From: Paenibacillus faecis | GTDB taxonomy: Bacteria; Bacillota; Bacilli; Paenibacillales; Paenibacillaceae | Reading direction: 5' to 3' | DNA length: 64,000 nt | NCBI RefSeq assembly: GCF_008084145.1 | Contig: NZ_VSDO01000001.1 | Location: forward strand, 434,001-498,000 | Shown here: positions 31,297-43,132 of the stretch, in pieces | Layout: the number at the start of each line of letters is the position of its first letter | Position numbering within the stretch: the first letter of the stretch is position 1 | Notes under the pieces: model-generated | Database searches by the model: none | The model's input: the letters and a program-made list of their open reading frames with translations, nothing else | Told to the model about the DNA's origin: nothing | Program-made: the position numbers and the translations under genes

Positions 31297-33503
31297 CCGG
31301 CAAAACCATCCCCCGGAACGCCGTTCAACGCTGCCTTCAAGCCCTTCAAATCCAATCCGTCCACGGCAAAAGCGCGCCGCACCAGCTCGGGCGGAACAAA
31401 CTCATCGTACTTCCCCAGGTAGGGGGCCTCGCTTGCGTCTAGCAGCCCCTCCGCATCTCTCACCTCGGACAGCTCGGCCTGGATCGCGGTCAGAAGCTCA
31501 TCCGCCCCGGCCCGTCCGGCGACGACCATGTAGTACGGCTCCATCGGCACCACCTGCCGCAAGCCCATGGACTCGTACAGGTTATGCTTCAAAAGGCGCT
31601 CCAAAGTCCGGAACTGTTTGCTTCCCGCCCAGGGCAAAATAAACACCGAATCGCCGCCCGCGGGAATCACCGGACTTTGCAGCAGCCCGCTCTCGCGGGC
31701 CAGCCGCCGCGCGCGCTCCAACCGGTTCACGGCGCCTGGAGCGAGATACGGATAGAGCGTGGAATCTTCCAGCACCTGGCGCATTTTTTGCATCACCCGG
31801 GTGTGCACATCCCCGCCGGCGCCGAGCCAAAGCGTGTCCACCTTGCCCCGGGAGGATTTGACATACACCGCTTTATGCTTGTTGTCCACCTCTTCCACCT
31901 TCCACAGCTTCCCGGCCAGCGAGAAGCAGTAGCCCGGCGGCGGCACGGTGGTGATGCTGCCGATTTCTTCGGAGCCGTTGTACACCGCATGCTCTTCGTC
32001 ATCCTTGAACACGGCGTAGAAGCGGAAATTGTTGACCACCTTCTCCCCGCCGAGCCCGATGATCAGCGTCCCTTCCTCCGTCTGCTGGATATGGTCGGTC
32101 TGAAGCAAGTACTGCAGCAACTGCTTGTATTCCTCCGGCTCGAAGCCGCGAAAGGAAGGCAGCGTCAGCACCGCCCGCGCCAGCTCGGCGGGCTCGGCTT
32201 CGCCGATGCTCTTGAGCGTGCTCATCGTTTGGTGATAGAGCACGCCGACCGGCTTCCGCCGCAGATCGAGCGGCTCCACCCAGCGTTCGCGGACGTACAG
32301 CTCGATGACGGCGATCGCCCGCAGCAGCGTCCACGGCATGCGCGCGGGGAGCTGCGCCTCCTCGTCCTCTTCCTCCGCGACGAGGAACATCATCTCGGAC
32401 GCCATGTCGCCCCGGCGTCCGGAGCGGCCGAGCCGCTGCACGAAGCTGGAGCAGCTGTACGGCGCCCCGAGCTGGATCACCCGCTCCAGCTCGCCGAGGT
32501 CGATGCCCAGCTCCAGCGTGACCGTCGCAGCGGCGACCGCGGGCCCGGGGCCGGAGCGCAGCGCGGCCTCGGTCTCTTCGCGCAGCATCGCGGAAATGCT
32601 CCCGTGATGCACATGAAACACATCGCGCTCCTCGCGCTTCGCGGCGATCCGCCGCATCTCGAGCGTCGTCAGCTCCGCGTCCGAGCGGCTGTTGGTGAAG
32701 ATGAGCGCTTTTTTGCGGTGCGTGTGGTCATATATGAAGTTGTGATAGTTCTGCTTGGCCAGCTCCAAATGCTCGGCTTCCCGTTCATTCCGCGCGTCCG
32801 GGAACGAAAAATGCTCCACCGACAGCTTCAGCTTCCGCCCGCCCTGCGGCGAGACGACCTCGACGGGCTGCTTCGTGCCGGCCCCCAGCCAGCGCGCGGC
32901 CGTGTCGTAATCGCTCAGCGTGGCCGACAAGCCGATCCGCCGGGGAGAGCAGGAGGCCATCCGCGATAGCCGGGTCAGCTGGCTCAGCACCTGAATCCCC
33001 CGGTCCGCCCCCATAAACGCGTGCACCTCATCGATCATGATATACCTTAGATCATGGAACAGCGCGGGGATCGCATTGGGCCGGTTCATCAGCAGCCCTT
33101 CCAGCGATTCGGGCGTAATCTGCAGCACGCCGCAAGGGCGCTGCATCAGCTTGGTTTTCTCCGCCTGGGACACATCCCCATGCCAATGCCAGACCGGGAC
33201 CTCCCCCTCGCGAAGCAGCTCGGTGATCCGCTCGAACTGGTCGTTGATCAACGCCTTGAGCGGCCCGATATACAGAATGCCGACCGATTCCGACGGCCGT
33301 TCGAACAGCTCCGTCAACGCCGGAAAAAAGGCCGCCTCCGTCTTCCCCGACGCCGTCCCCGAAGCGATCAGCAAATGATGCGGGGTATCGAACAGCACCC
33401 GGCATGCCTCGACCTGGGCTTCGCGCAGGGAGTCCCATTGTTTGCGGTAAATATATTCCTGAATGAAGGGAGCCAGCCTGGAAAAAGAATGGTGTCCGCT
33501 CAT
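31293..33503 (-). CDS. Lhr/BrxHI-like DEAD/DEAH-box helicase
   Basis: A 736-residue superfamily 2 helicase. Motif I is LLIASGTASGKTEAAFF, motif II YIMIDEVHAFMGADRG (DEVH), motif III GLSATLSD. The second RecA domain has LIFTNSRSDAELT and motif VI FVQRLGRSGRRGDMA. A C-terminal ~300-residue extension follows, as in Lhr and BREX BrxHI. It would unwind DNA or RNA. Coupled by four-base overlaps to the ATPase upstream and the pentapeptide protein downstream. Confidence 0.8.
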   Translation of the reverse strand: MSGHHSFSRLAPFIQEYIYRKQWDSLREAQVEACRVLFDTPHHLLIASGTASGKTEAAFFPALTELFERPSESVGILYIGPLKALINDQFERITELLREGEVPVWHWHGDVSQAEKTKLMQRPCGVLQITPESLEGLLMNRPNAIPALFHDLRYIMIDEVHAFMGADRGIQVLSQLTRLSRMASCSPRRIGLSATLSDYDTAARWLGAGTKQPVEVVSPQGGRKLKLSVEHFSFPDARNEREAEHLELAKQNYHNFIYDHTHRKKALIFTNSRSDAELTTLEMRRIAAKREERDVFHVHHGSISAMLREETEAALRSGPGPAVAAATVTLELGIDLGELERVIQLGAPYSCSSFVQRLGRSGRRGDMASEMMFLVAEEEDEEAQLPARMPWTLLRAIAVIELYVRERWVEPLDLRRKPVGVLYHQTMSTLKSIGEAEPAELARAVLTLPSFRGFEPEEYKQLLQYLLQTDHIQQTEEGTLIIGLGGEKVVNNFRFYAVFKDDEEHAVYNGSEEIGSITTVPPPGYCFSLAGKLWKVEEVDNKHKAVYVKSSRGKVDTLWLGAGGDVHTRVMQKMRQVLEDSTLYPYLAPGAVNRLERARRLARESGLLQSPVIPAGGDSVFILPWAGSKQFRTLERLLKHNLYESMGLRQVVPMEPYYMVVAGRAGADELLTAIQAELSEVRDAEGLLDASEAPYLGKYDEFVPPELVRRAFAVDGLDLKGLKAALNGVPGDGFAG

Positions 33504-34843
33504 AGGTCAAACTCCGCCAAAAAGTCGTCCAGTTCGTCCTTCGCTTCTTTACGCGAACCCGCTCCGCCCGATGCCGCAAACTCCTGCTCCCGCTCCCCCA
33601 TCAACGCCTCGAAGGTCAGCGACTCATGCTGATGCAGCATATGCAGCACGTCCATGAAATCGCGGACGACTTCCCGGGTTGTCAGCAGCTCCTCGGCGCC
33701 CAGCCGGCCTACCGCCGCCTGCATAAACGCGATCAACTGCTCGTCCGTCAGCTTCGCCGCATAGCCGAAATGCATGGCATGGATATCCCGCAGTTTTTGC
33801 AGAAGAATCAAAATCTCTTCATGCGACAGCATATCGAGCTTCAGGATCGGCGAGGTGTACGTCCGCCGCTCACCGCTGCTGTAGCGCCCGTCCATAAGCC
33901 GGGAGCGGAGAGCGTCATAGCTGAACAATCCCCGCCGCTCATCCTCCACGAACTGCGGGGTTCCGCCCAGGTAAATGCCGAGGTACTGCGCCTTCCCCTG
34001 CATCGTGTCGTTGAACATCGTCAGCAATTTCTCATAGTTGCTTTGGCGGGAAATGCTGTTGGTGATTTTGTACAAATTCACGCCTTCATCGATAAAAAGC
34101 AGCAGTCCCTTATACCCGATCCGCACGGCGAACTCCGCCCAGAGCTTCATGTAGTCGTACCAGTTGTCATCGTCGATGATCACGCCGACGCCGAGCTCCT
34201 TGCGGGCTTCCGTCTTCGTCGGAAATTCGCCCCGCAGCCAGCGGAGCGCCGCCGCCTTCCGGTCCTCGTCCCCGAGTTTGTATCCGCTCCAGTAAGCCGC
34301 CAGCACCTTGGCAAAATCAAACCCGTGCACCAGGTTCTGCAGCTCCTGGCTCACCGCGTAAATCCGCAGCTCCACCGCGTCAAGCAGTTGCGGATCTCCG
34401 GGCCGCAGTCCCGTGGCCTGCATCTGCTCCTGCTGCAGCGCGGCGATCCATTTCTGCAGCATCGGTTCCAATGCGCCGCCATCCGGCCTCGTCCGGGTGG
34501 ACATATTCCTCATCAGCTCCCGGTAAGTCGCGAGCCCTTGCCCCTTCGTGCCAACGAGGCGGCGCTCCGGAGAAAGGTCGCCGTCCGCCACCGCAAACTC
34601 GCGGTCCATCGCATAGTTGCGCATCATTTGCAGCAGGAAGCTTTTGCCGCTGCCGTACCGCCCGGTAATCAACCGAAAGGCCGCCCCGCCCTCCGCGATA
34701 TTGTTCATATCCTGAAGCATCGACGCGACCTCGGCCTTACGCCCGACGGCGATATGCTCGAGCCCAACCCGCGGCACCACCCCCGCCGTCAGGGAGTTCA
34801 CCAGCGCCGTCGTAAGCCGCTTCGGAATTTGCACCTGTTTCAT
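33500..34843 (-). CDS. BrxD-like ATP-binding protein (DUF2791)
   Basis: A 447-residue P-loop ATPase. Walker A is RLITGRYGSGKSFLLQMMRN at residues ~58-77; Walker B-like is YKGLLLFIDEGVNLYK at ~238-253. The N-terminal VPRVGLEHIAVGRKAEVASM and overall length match the DUF2791 ATPases known as BrxD in BREX type 2 systems. No PglX methylase or PglZ is near, so this is not a standard BREX locus. Overlaps the helicase by four bases. Confidence 0.75.
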   Translation of the reverse strand: MKQVQIPKRLTTALVNSLTAGVVPRVGLEHIAVGRKAEVASMLQDMNNIAEGGAAFRLITGRYGSGKSFLLQMMRNYAMDREFAVADGDLSPERRLVGTKGQGLATYRELMRNMSTRTRPDGGALEPMLQKWIAALQQEQMQATGLRPGDPQLLDAVELRIYAVSQELQNLVHGFDFAKVLAAYWSGYKLGDEDRKAAALRWLRGEFPTKTEARKELGVGVIIDDDNWYDYMKLWAEFAVRIGYKGLLLFIDEGVNLYKITNSISRQSNYEKLLTMFNDTMQGKAQYLGIYLGGTPQFVEDERRGLFSYDALRSRLMDGRYSSGERRTYTSPILKLDMLSHEEILILLQKLRDIHAMHFGYAAKLTDEQLIAFMQAAVGRLGAEELLTTREVVRDFMDVLHMLHQHESLTFEALMGEREQEFAASGGAGSRKEAKDELDDFLAEFDL

Positions 34844-34891
34844 CGAGATCTCACCTCATTGAATTCTACTTTCGCCCTCGCCGCTTCCCAT

Positions 34892-36748
34892 TCACTCGGC
34901 CGCTCTCCCAAGCAGCCCGGCGAGCTCAGACTGATATTCCTCGGGAATTTCGGCGCCGTCCACCAGCAAATCGCCGATCTCTTCCATGGCGATTTCATTA
35001 ATTTCGTCCAGCAGCAGCTCGGGCATCGAGCCGGCCAGCTCGGCGATCCTATTTAAGCCGGACGTCCCTTCGCCGTTCAACAAAGCGGACAGCATTTCAA
35101 GATGCGCCCCGCTGAACCGCGCCGACATCTCCCGCCATCCGGACGGCAGCTCGTCCCCCCCTTGGATTCGGTCTGCGAAAAACGCCGCCGTCGATTCGCT
35201 CCCGGCAACCGCCTCCCGTTCGGTCCAAAGCACCGTTTCTTGTCGGGCTACCGGGCTTTCGCTTTGGCTTTCGCCTACGCTTTTGCTTTCACTTTCGCTG
35301 GACGCCGTCGGCGGAATCGCCAGTGCGCCCATCCCCATGTCCGGGAATTCCTCGGGTGCTTCCGCAAAGACCAGCCACCCCCGCTCAAAATCAAGCTCCG
35401 TCTGCTGCGGTCCCGACTGCTTTCGCTTATCCGAGTCGCGTCGCCGGCCCGGCTTGGTCTCCGTGATCGGGGTCACCGCCGTCTTAGGCTCACCCCAAGC
35501 ATTTCCCCCAACGCCGCCCAATTCCTCCGCAAGCAGAAGATCGCGCACTTCATCCGACTCCTTCTGTAATTTGCGCAGCCTGGCCGTGTTGATTTTCACT
35601 TTGGGGGTCCGGGCCTTGACTTCCTCCGCTTTGCGCTGCTCGAATTCCTTGCGCAAAAAACGGTCGACAAGCTGCTCGACGTCCGGCTCCACGACGATCC
35701 CCCGCAGCTTGCCTTTGAATCCCGTCAGATCGCGGAGCTTGTTCTCCGTCAGCCGGACGAGCTGGGTCACATAATCGCGGAGCGGCAGATGCTCGCTCAC
35801 CGGCAGCACGGTGACCGGAACGCTGCGCCCGTACAGTTCAAAATCGTAGACAGCGCTGCGGAACAAGTACCGCTTGACTTTCTTCTCCCGCGGCTTAAAC
35901 CGGTCTATAAGCCGATTCCCCTGCGTCTTGCCCAAATAGCCGTCAACCAGGGACACCACTTTCGGCGCATACTGCTGCAAGTCTTTCCGTCCTTGGCCCG
36001 TATAAAAGCGGCTCTTCTCCACCTCATAATCGAGGAGCGGCGTCAGCATGTCCCAGGTCAGTCCGAGCGGTTCGGCCGTAAACCTCCGGTACCATTCCAG
36101 TTCCCTCAGCTCGGTCGAAAGGTTCCGGGGAAATTTCAGCAGGGGTTCCATCCCGGGCAAATCCAGCCCGAACACCAGGGCAAAATCATACAGCCATTCC
36201 CTCGCGTACACCTCCAGTTTCGGGTAACGCTCACGGTATTCCCGCCAAACCCGGAAGAGGAGATCCAGCCCCTGCGACGGCTCCCGCCAGCCGACGCCAT
36301 GAATTAATTCATACATATATACAAAAAGATACGACAGATCCGTATCCGGGTACCTTCCCGCACGAACCTCTCCGCGCCAATGCAAATACCATTTCAGTTG
36401 TGGCGGCTGCATTTCCGCATAGGTCGGCCAATACGTTTGGAACGGGACGAATTCGGCCGTCTCCACCGTCTCCCCTTCCAGCTCCTTAGCCTGCTGGACA
36501 AATTGCTCCTCGCGGGAAACATACCTGAAGTTCTCCCTCCAGTCGATTTCCCGCTCCACACGATCCGGCATCACGATCCGGCTTTGCGCTTGCGGGTTCG
36601 CCCCGGCCATAGGGTTCGCAGCGTCCGCATGCTCCTCGCGGTCCGTGAAATCAAGCTCCAGTTCGGCGAACGTAAGCCCCTGTTCCCGGGTGGTTCGCGG
36701 GTTTTTATTATCCTGAGACATGCCGTGCTTGTCCGCTCCTTCGTTCAT
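34892..36748 (-). CDS. TerB-N domain protein, first gene of a putative defence operon
   Basis: A 618-residue protein preceded by GGAGG ten bases upstream. Residues ~90-300 form a TerB-N domain: FVPFQTYWPTYAEMQPPQLK, WYLHWRGEVRAGRYPDTDLS and YLFVYMYELIHGVGW are characteristic. The centre has a winged-helix-like part. The final ~200 residues, after a Ser/Glu-rich linker, form a TerB-C-like helical region (LLDEINEIAMEEIGDLLVDG). TerB-N/C proteins recur with P-loop ATPases and helicases in presumed phage-defence or stress modules. Gap to the next gene is 48 bases. Confidence 0.7.
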   Translation of the reverse strand: MNEGADKHGMSQDNKNPRTTREQGLTFAELELDFTDREEHADAANPMAGANPQAQSRIVMPDRVEREIDWRENFRYVSREEQFVQQAKELEGETVETAEFVPFQTYWPTYAEMQPPQLKWYLHWRGEVRAGRYPDTDLSYLFVYMYELIHGVGWREPSQGLDLLFRVWREYRERYPKLEVYAREWLYDFALVFGLDLPGMEPLLKFPRNLSTELRELEWYRRFTAEPLGLTWDMLTPLLDYEVEKSRFYTGQGRKDLQQYAPKVVSLVDGYLGKTQGNRLIDRFKPREKKVKRYLFRSAVYDFELYGRSVPVTVLPVSEHLPLRDYVTQLVRLTENKLRDLTGFKGKLRGIVVEPDVEQLVDRFLRKEFEQRKAEEVKARTPKVKINTARLRKLQKESDEVRDLLLAEELGGVGGNAWGEPKTAVTPITETKPGRRRDSDKRKQSGPQQTELDFERGWLVFAEAPEEFPDMGMGALAIPPTASSESESKSVGESQSESPVARQETVLWTEREAVAGSESTAAFFADRIQGGDELPSGWREMSARFSGAHLEMLSALLNGEGTSGLNRIAELAGSMPELLLDEINEIAMEEIGDLLVDGAEIPEEYQSELAGLLGRAAE

Positions 36749-36902
36749 CGTCCAATGTCCTCCATCATGACACCATTATACCATCGAAGCGAAAATTTGT
36801 TCGCTTTTTTGAATGCATTTTTGTTCTCTATTATAATGGAGTGACAGTCGGCTCTTCCACGGGAGATTCGGTTGTCAGCGATAACCCGAAAGGATAACCC
36901 AT

Positions 36903-37616
36903 ATGAACAAATGGATTAAAGCCTTGCTATTTTTGCTGGGGGCTGCGTTTCTGACCCGGCTGATCCCTTTTTCCGACTGGTTCCGCATGCTCGATACGAT
37001 GGTGCACGAGCTCGGTCACGCCGTGGCGACGCTGCTGGTCTCCGGCCGCGTGCTGCGAATTGAACTGAATCCCGATCACAGCGGAGTCACCTACTCCATG
37101 CTGGCTTCCGGTTGGAGCCAGATTGTCGTTTCTTTGGCCGGCTACATTTCGGCTTCGCTGTTTGCCATCGGTCTCTTTTACGGCTATGCCAAACAAAAAC
37201 AAGCCCTGGGGCTTGCGGTAATCAGCGCCATGGCGCTGGCGACGATACTATTTTTCGTGAGATCGGGGTACGGGGTGGGCTGGCTGATCGGCTTTATTTT
37301 GATCAACGCGGTATTTTACTATATTGGCGGAAAGATTCGAAACTTCTACTATTTGCTGCTGGCCTTCCTGTGTCTGGAAGAGTCCGTGATGGGGCCGATG
37401 ATCCTGCTGCAGCGCTCCGTCATCGATCCCCGCCAAGCCGGCGACGCCGCCAATTTGGCCGATCTGACCCTGGTGCCGGCACTGGTGTGGTCGATGATTT
37501 TCATCGTGATTTCCCTTTGGTGCGCACTCTTCGCGCTGCAGCTGTACTGGAAGCGGGACCGGGCGGCTAGACCGAACAGATCCGAAATGACACCAAGGAT
37601 GCGGTCCGGATTATGA
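36903..37616 (+). CDS. M50-family membrane metalloprotease
   Basis: A 237-residue polytopic protein. MVHELGHAVATLLVSGRVLR holds the HExxH zinc site (HELGH) in the first membrane region. Six or so hydrophobic segments follow, with a probable third-ligand Asp in DPRQAGDAANLADL. It belongs to the M50B-like peptidase group. Substrate unknown. It is divergent from the TerB-N gene and converges on the Imm41-like gene. Confidence 0.75.
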   Translation: MNKWIKALLFLLGAAFLTRLIPFSDWFRMLDTMVHELGHAVATLLVSGRVLRIELNPDHSGVTYSMLASGWSQIVVSLAGYISASLFAIGLFYGYAKQKQALGLAVISAMALATILFFVRSGYGVGWLIGFILINAVFYYIGGKIRNFYYLLLAFLCLEESVMGPMILLQRSVIDPRQAGDAANLADLTLVPALVWSMIFIVISLWCALFALQLYWKRDRAARPNRSEMTPRMRSGL

Positions 37617-38180
37617 CTTTCGGGGAGAGCTGTCCGGGGCGAAAGAAAGCCCCTTCTCCTCCAAGGCTTCGCGCAGGATCCTCACGGCTTTGGGGCCTAC
37701 TCCATGCAGCTTGAGGAGATCTCGTTCGCGGATCGAAGCGAGCTGGTCCAGCTCCCGGTATCCCGCTTGGGCAAGAGCCCGCGTCGCAGGCTTACCGATA
37801 TGCTTCGGAATCTCGCTATCCGCAGCCTCCCTTTTCACGGATATTCCATGAAAATAGGCGCCAAAGACCTCATCCAGCCGGTCCACCATATCCGGAAAAT
37901 GCTCCTCACCCGGCAGCCCCTGAATGGAATATTGATCGTTAGGGCAATAATTCCACATAAAGCTGCGGTAGATAAAAGAAAACACCTTAGCGATCGCAGC
38001 GCTGATCCCTCGCTCCAGCCGCGGTTCCCGTTTCGTAGCTTCAATGATATCGACCATCGCGTGGTACAGTTCCCAGTATGAAGCCTCATGAAACAAGTCC
38101 TCTTCGTGCAAATAATAAATAAAACTCCCCTTTTGCCCGTTACTATTGGCTTCAAGCACTTTGATCGCTTCGTTTTTCAT
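37611..38180 (-). CDS. Imm41-like protein fused to a helix-hairpin-helix domain
   Basis: A 189-residue protein using the ATG at 38180-38178, which has GGGGGAG five bases upstream. The N-terminal ~120 residues (GSFIYYLHEEDLFHEASYWE, WNYCPNDQYSIQGLPGEEHF) resemble the Imm41 immunity family. The C-terminal ~65 residues (KHIGKPATRALAQAGYRELD, LKLHGVGPKAVRILREAL) are a helix-hairpin-helix DNA-binding unit. The last few codons overlap the converging M50 gene. Domain assignment is by pattern. Confidence 0.6.
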   Translation of the reverse strand: MKNEAIKVLEANSNGQKGSFIYYLHEEDLFHEASYWELYHAMVDIIEATKREPRLERGISAAIAKVFSFIYRSFMWNYCPNDQYSIQGLPGEEHFPDMVDRLDEVFGAYFHGISVKREAADSEIPKHIGKPATRALAQAGYRELDQLASIRERDLLKLHGVGPKAVRILREALEEKGLSFAPDSSPRKS

Positions 38181-38291
38181 CCGTGCTCCCCCTTCCTTCA
38201 TCGTTCAATTTTCAACCGCTCAACACGCCAATTTAGCTGGAATGGTTCCCGCTAAACGATCCGCCTGGCCGCCTTAAGTCACTTTATCTCC

Positions 38292-39140
38292 TCAGGAACC
38301 GAGTCCGTGCATCCTTTTGAATTCCTCGGGGCTCATTCCAGTATACCGTTTAAACACCGCGCAAAAGTAGCTGGAGTTTTCGTATCCCGCCCTTTGCGCA
38401 ATCTCGTAGATCTTTTTGCCGCGCTCCGTAAACATTAACTTTTTGCTCAGATTGACGCGTTCTTGATTGATATAAGCTAGTGGCCGGAGCTTCAGCGTTT
38501 TTTGAAAAAGGCGGCACAAATATTGCGGCGAAACGCCCGCGATCTCCGCCAGTTCGCCGAGCGGTAAGGGACGCGACAAGTTTTGCGCGATGTAGGTAAG
38601 CACCGGACGCATTCGTTCCAGTTCATCGTTTTTTGCCGCGGGTTCGATCAACTCTTTTTTTAGATCCAGCAATAGATTGTACAACTGCTTCGAGCACTCC
38701 GTCTCAAAATCCTCGATCCCCGTTTCTTCCGCCTCAAGCATGCGGTAAAGGGGGTCCAGCAGCGTCGATGTACGCAGCCGACCGACACCTGATCCGTTGA
38801 CCCTCGCATAGGCGAGCAACTGGCTTGCTTCCCTCCCTTGAAACGAAACCCAGGCCAGTTCCCAGCGGTCGCTAACCGGCATGTACTTGTGCGGAATTCC
38901 CGGGAACAAGAAGAAGACTTCCCCAGGCCCCACGAGAAACTCCTCCTCGCCCAGGATCAGTGAGCCTTGGCCTTGAATCACCTGATGCACCTGATAATCG
39001 GGAAAACCCGCGGGACGATGCGTTTCGTCCTGATGCTCCCAGTAGCCCAGCGTCGTCATAAACACAGGCAGCCGGGATGTTTCCTCCGTCTTTCCGAAGA
39101 TGATCCGGGACTTCAACGGAAAACCCTCCTTTTGTTTCAT
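38292..39140 (-). CDS. AraC-family transcriptional regulator
   Basis: A 282-residue regulator. Residues ~40-110 form a cupin sensor (DYQVHQVIQGQGSLILGEEE, GPGEVFFLFPGIPHKYM). The C-terminal ~100 residues carry two helix-turn-helices (PLGELAEIAGVSPQYLCRLF and IYEIAQRAGYENSSYFCAVF) ending with R-Y-T-G-M-S-P-E-E-F. It is divergent from the beta-galactosidase gene (start 39425). The 284-base intergenic region presumably contains its operators, so it probably activates that gene in response to a sugar. Confidence 0.85.
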   Translation of the reverse strand: MKQKEGFPLKSRIIFGKTEETSRLPVFMTTLGYWEHQDETHRPAGFPDYQVHQVIQGQGSLILGEEEFLVGPGEVFFLFPGIPHKYMPVSDRWELAWVSFQGREASQLLAYARVNGSGVGRLRTSTLLDPLYRMLEAEETGIEDFETECSKQLYNLLLDLKKELIEPAAKNDELERMRPVLTYIAQNLSRPLPLGELAEIAGVSPQYLCRLFQKTLKLRPLAYINQERVNLSKKLMFTERGKKIYEIAQRAGYENSSYFCAVFKRYTGMSPEEFKRMHGLGS

Positions 39141-39295
39141 ATTTTAATACACAGGGCGAATATTCTTTTATTTTCTAATACTCCACGGAATCTTATAATG
39201 TGAATATATTATAACATATATAAATTGGATTTAAGATTTGCCAATAGGCTAGAGTGTGAAATGATTCTGGAGAAGCGAAGTGTTCGCCTTTGTGA

Positions 39296-42550
<3,255 letters not shown>

Positions 42551-42631
42551 CGGGCGGGCCCTTGAGGCGAGGCCTTGAGATGATCTTAAGGTGACTTTGA
42601 GGAGATCTTGGTCGGCCTCATAAGCTTATAT

Positions 42632-42661
42632 AAAAAACCTGCAGATATCTGCAGGTTTTTT
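42632..42661. terminator. Terminator palindrome behind the beta-galactosidase
   Basis: A perfect palindrome, AACCTGCAGATATCTGCAGG and its T tail, ends the gene at 42550. A weaker copy, AACCCGCAAATACTCTGCAAG, follows at 42687-42710. Both share the CCTGCAGAT core with the cluster at 56693-56873. Confidence 0.85.
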
Positions 42662-42730
42662 CCTTATCTTTTGCATTCAATTTATAAAAACCCGCAAATA
42701 CTCTGCAAGTTTTTGGTGCGATGATGCACC

Positions 42731-42850
42731 GACGTTTCATTAAACCTGACTTAGTGCTGCCGACCCGCAATTTTTCTGGCCGTCCGCACTAGCGTTGCAT
42801 TAAACCTGACATGGTGCTGCCTATCCGCAATCTCTCTGGCCGTCCGTCTT
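42731..42850. repeat. 60-bp tandem direct repeat, two copies
   Basis: 42731-42790 and 42791-42850 have the same period. Shared blocks are CATTAAACCTGAC, GTGCTGCC, CCGCAA and TCTGGCCGTCCG. No coding potential is evident. It lies in the 582-base gap between the beta-galactosidase and the isomerase gene. Confidence 0.85.
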
Positions 42851-43057
42851 AATAGCGGCGTTTTGGGCCGTTATTTCGGCCTGATTTGCGTTTTCGGGAA
42901 AAATAGCGGCCAAAAAAGGCCGTATTTCACTGTTGCGGGTCCAAAAATCAGGTTTCGGCCCACTTTCCCCTAAAATAAGGCCCCAAAAGACCGCTATTTC
43001 CCACCGAAAGGACGAATTCGACAAAATAACGCCTCAAAATGCCCTTATTTACCCGAC
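42849..43057. repeat. Cluster of four A/T-flanked palindromes
   Basis: Four imperfect palindromes of the form AATAGCGGC...GCCGTTATTT recur about every 50 bases: near 42850, 42901 (AAAATAGCGGCC / GGCCGTATTT), 42973 and 43021. A related one, AATAACGCC / GGCGTTATT, is at 56959-56981. They look like a dispersed hairpin family rather than regulatory sites of one gene. Confidence 0.65.
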
Positions 43058-43132
43058 CGGCTCAAAGGGAGGCGATTACAGCCATTAGTCCCCTGGGGCA
43101 TTAGCTCCCTTATTGGAGCCTAATTCGGTTCG

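Noticed and set aside
31584..32969. Plus-strand 461-codon open frame across the helicase gene
   Set aside because: Antisense to the helicase motifs, with Arg/His-rich composition typical of shadow frames in GC-rich DNA.
33626..35056. Plus-strand 476-codon open frame over the ATPase and TerB-N genes
   Set aside because: Crosses two well-supported genes and has no start signal or domain.
30574..36748. Complete BREX system
   Set aside because: Only BrxD- and BrxHI-like genes are present; no PglX methylase, PglZ phosphatase or BrxC was found in the window.
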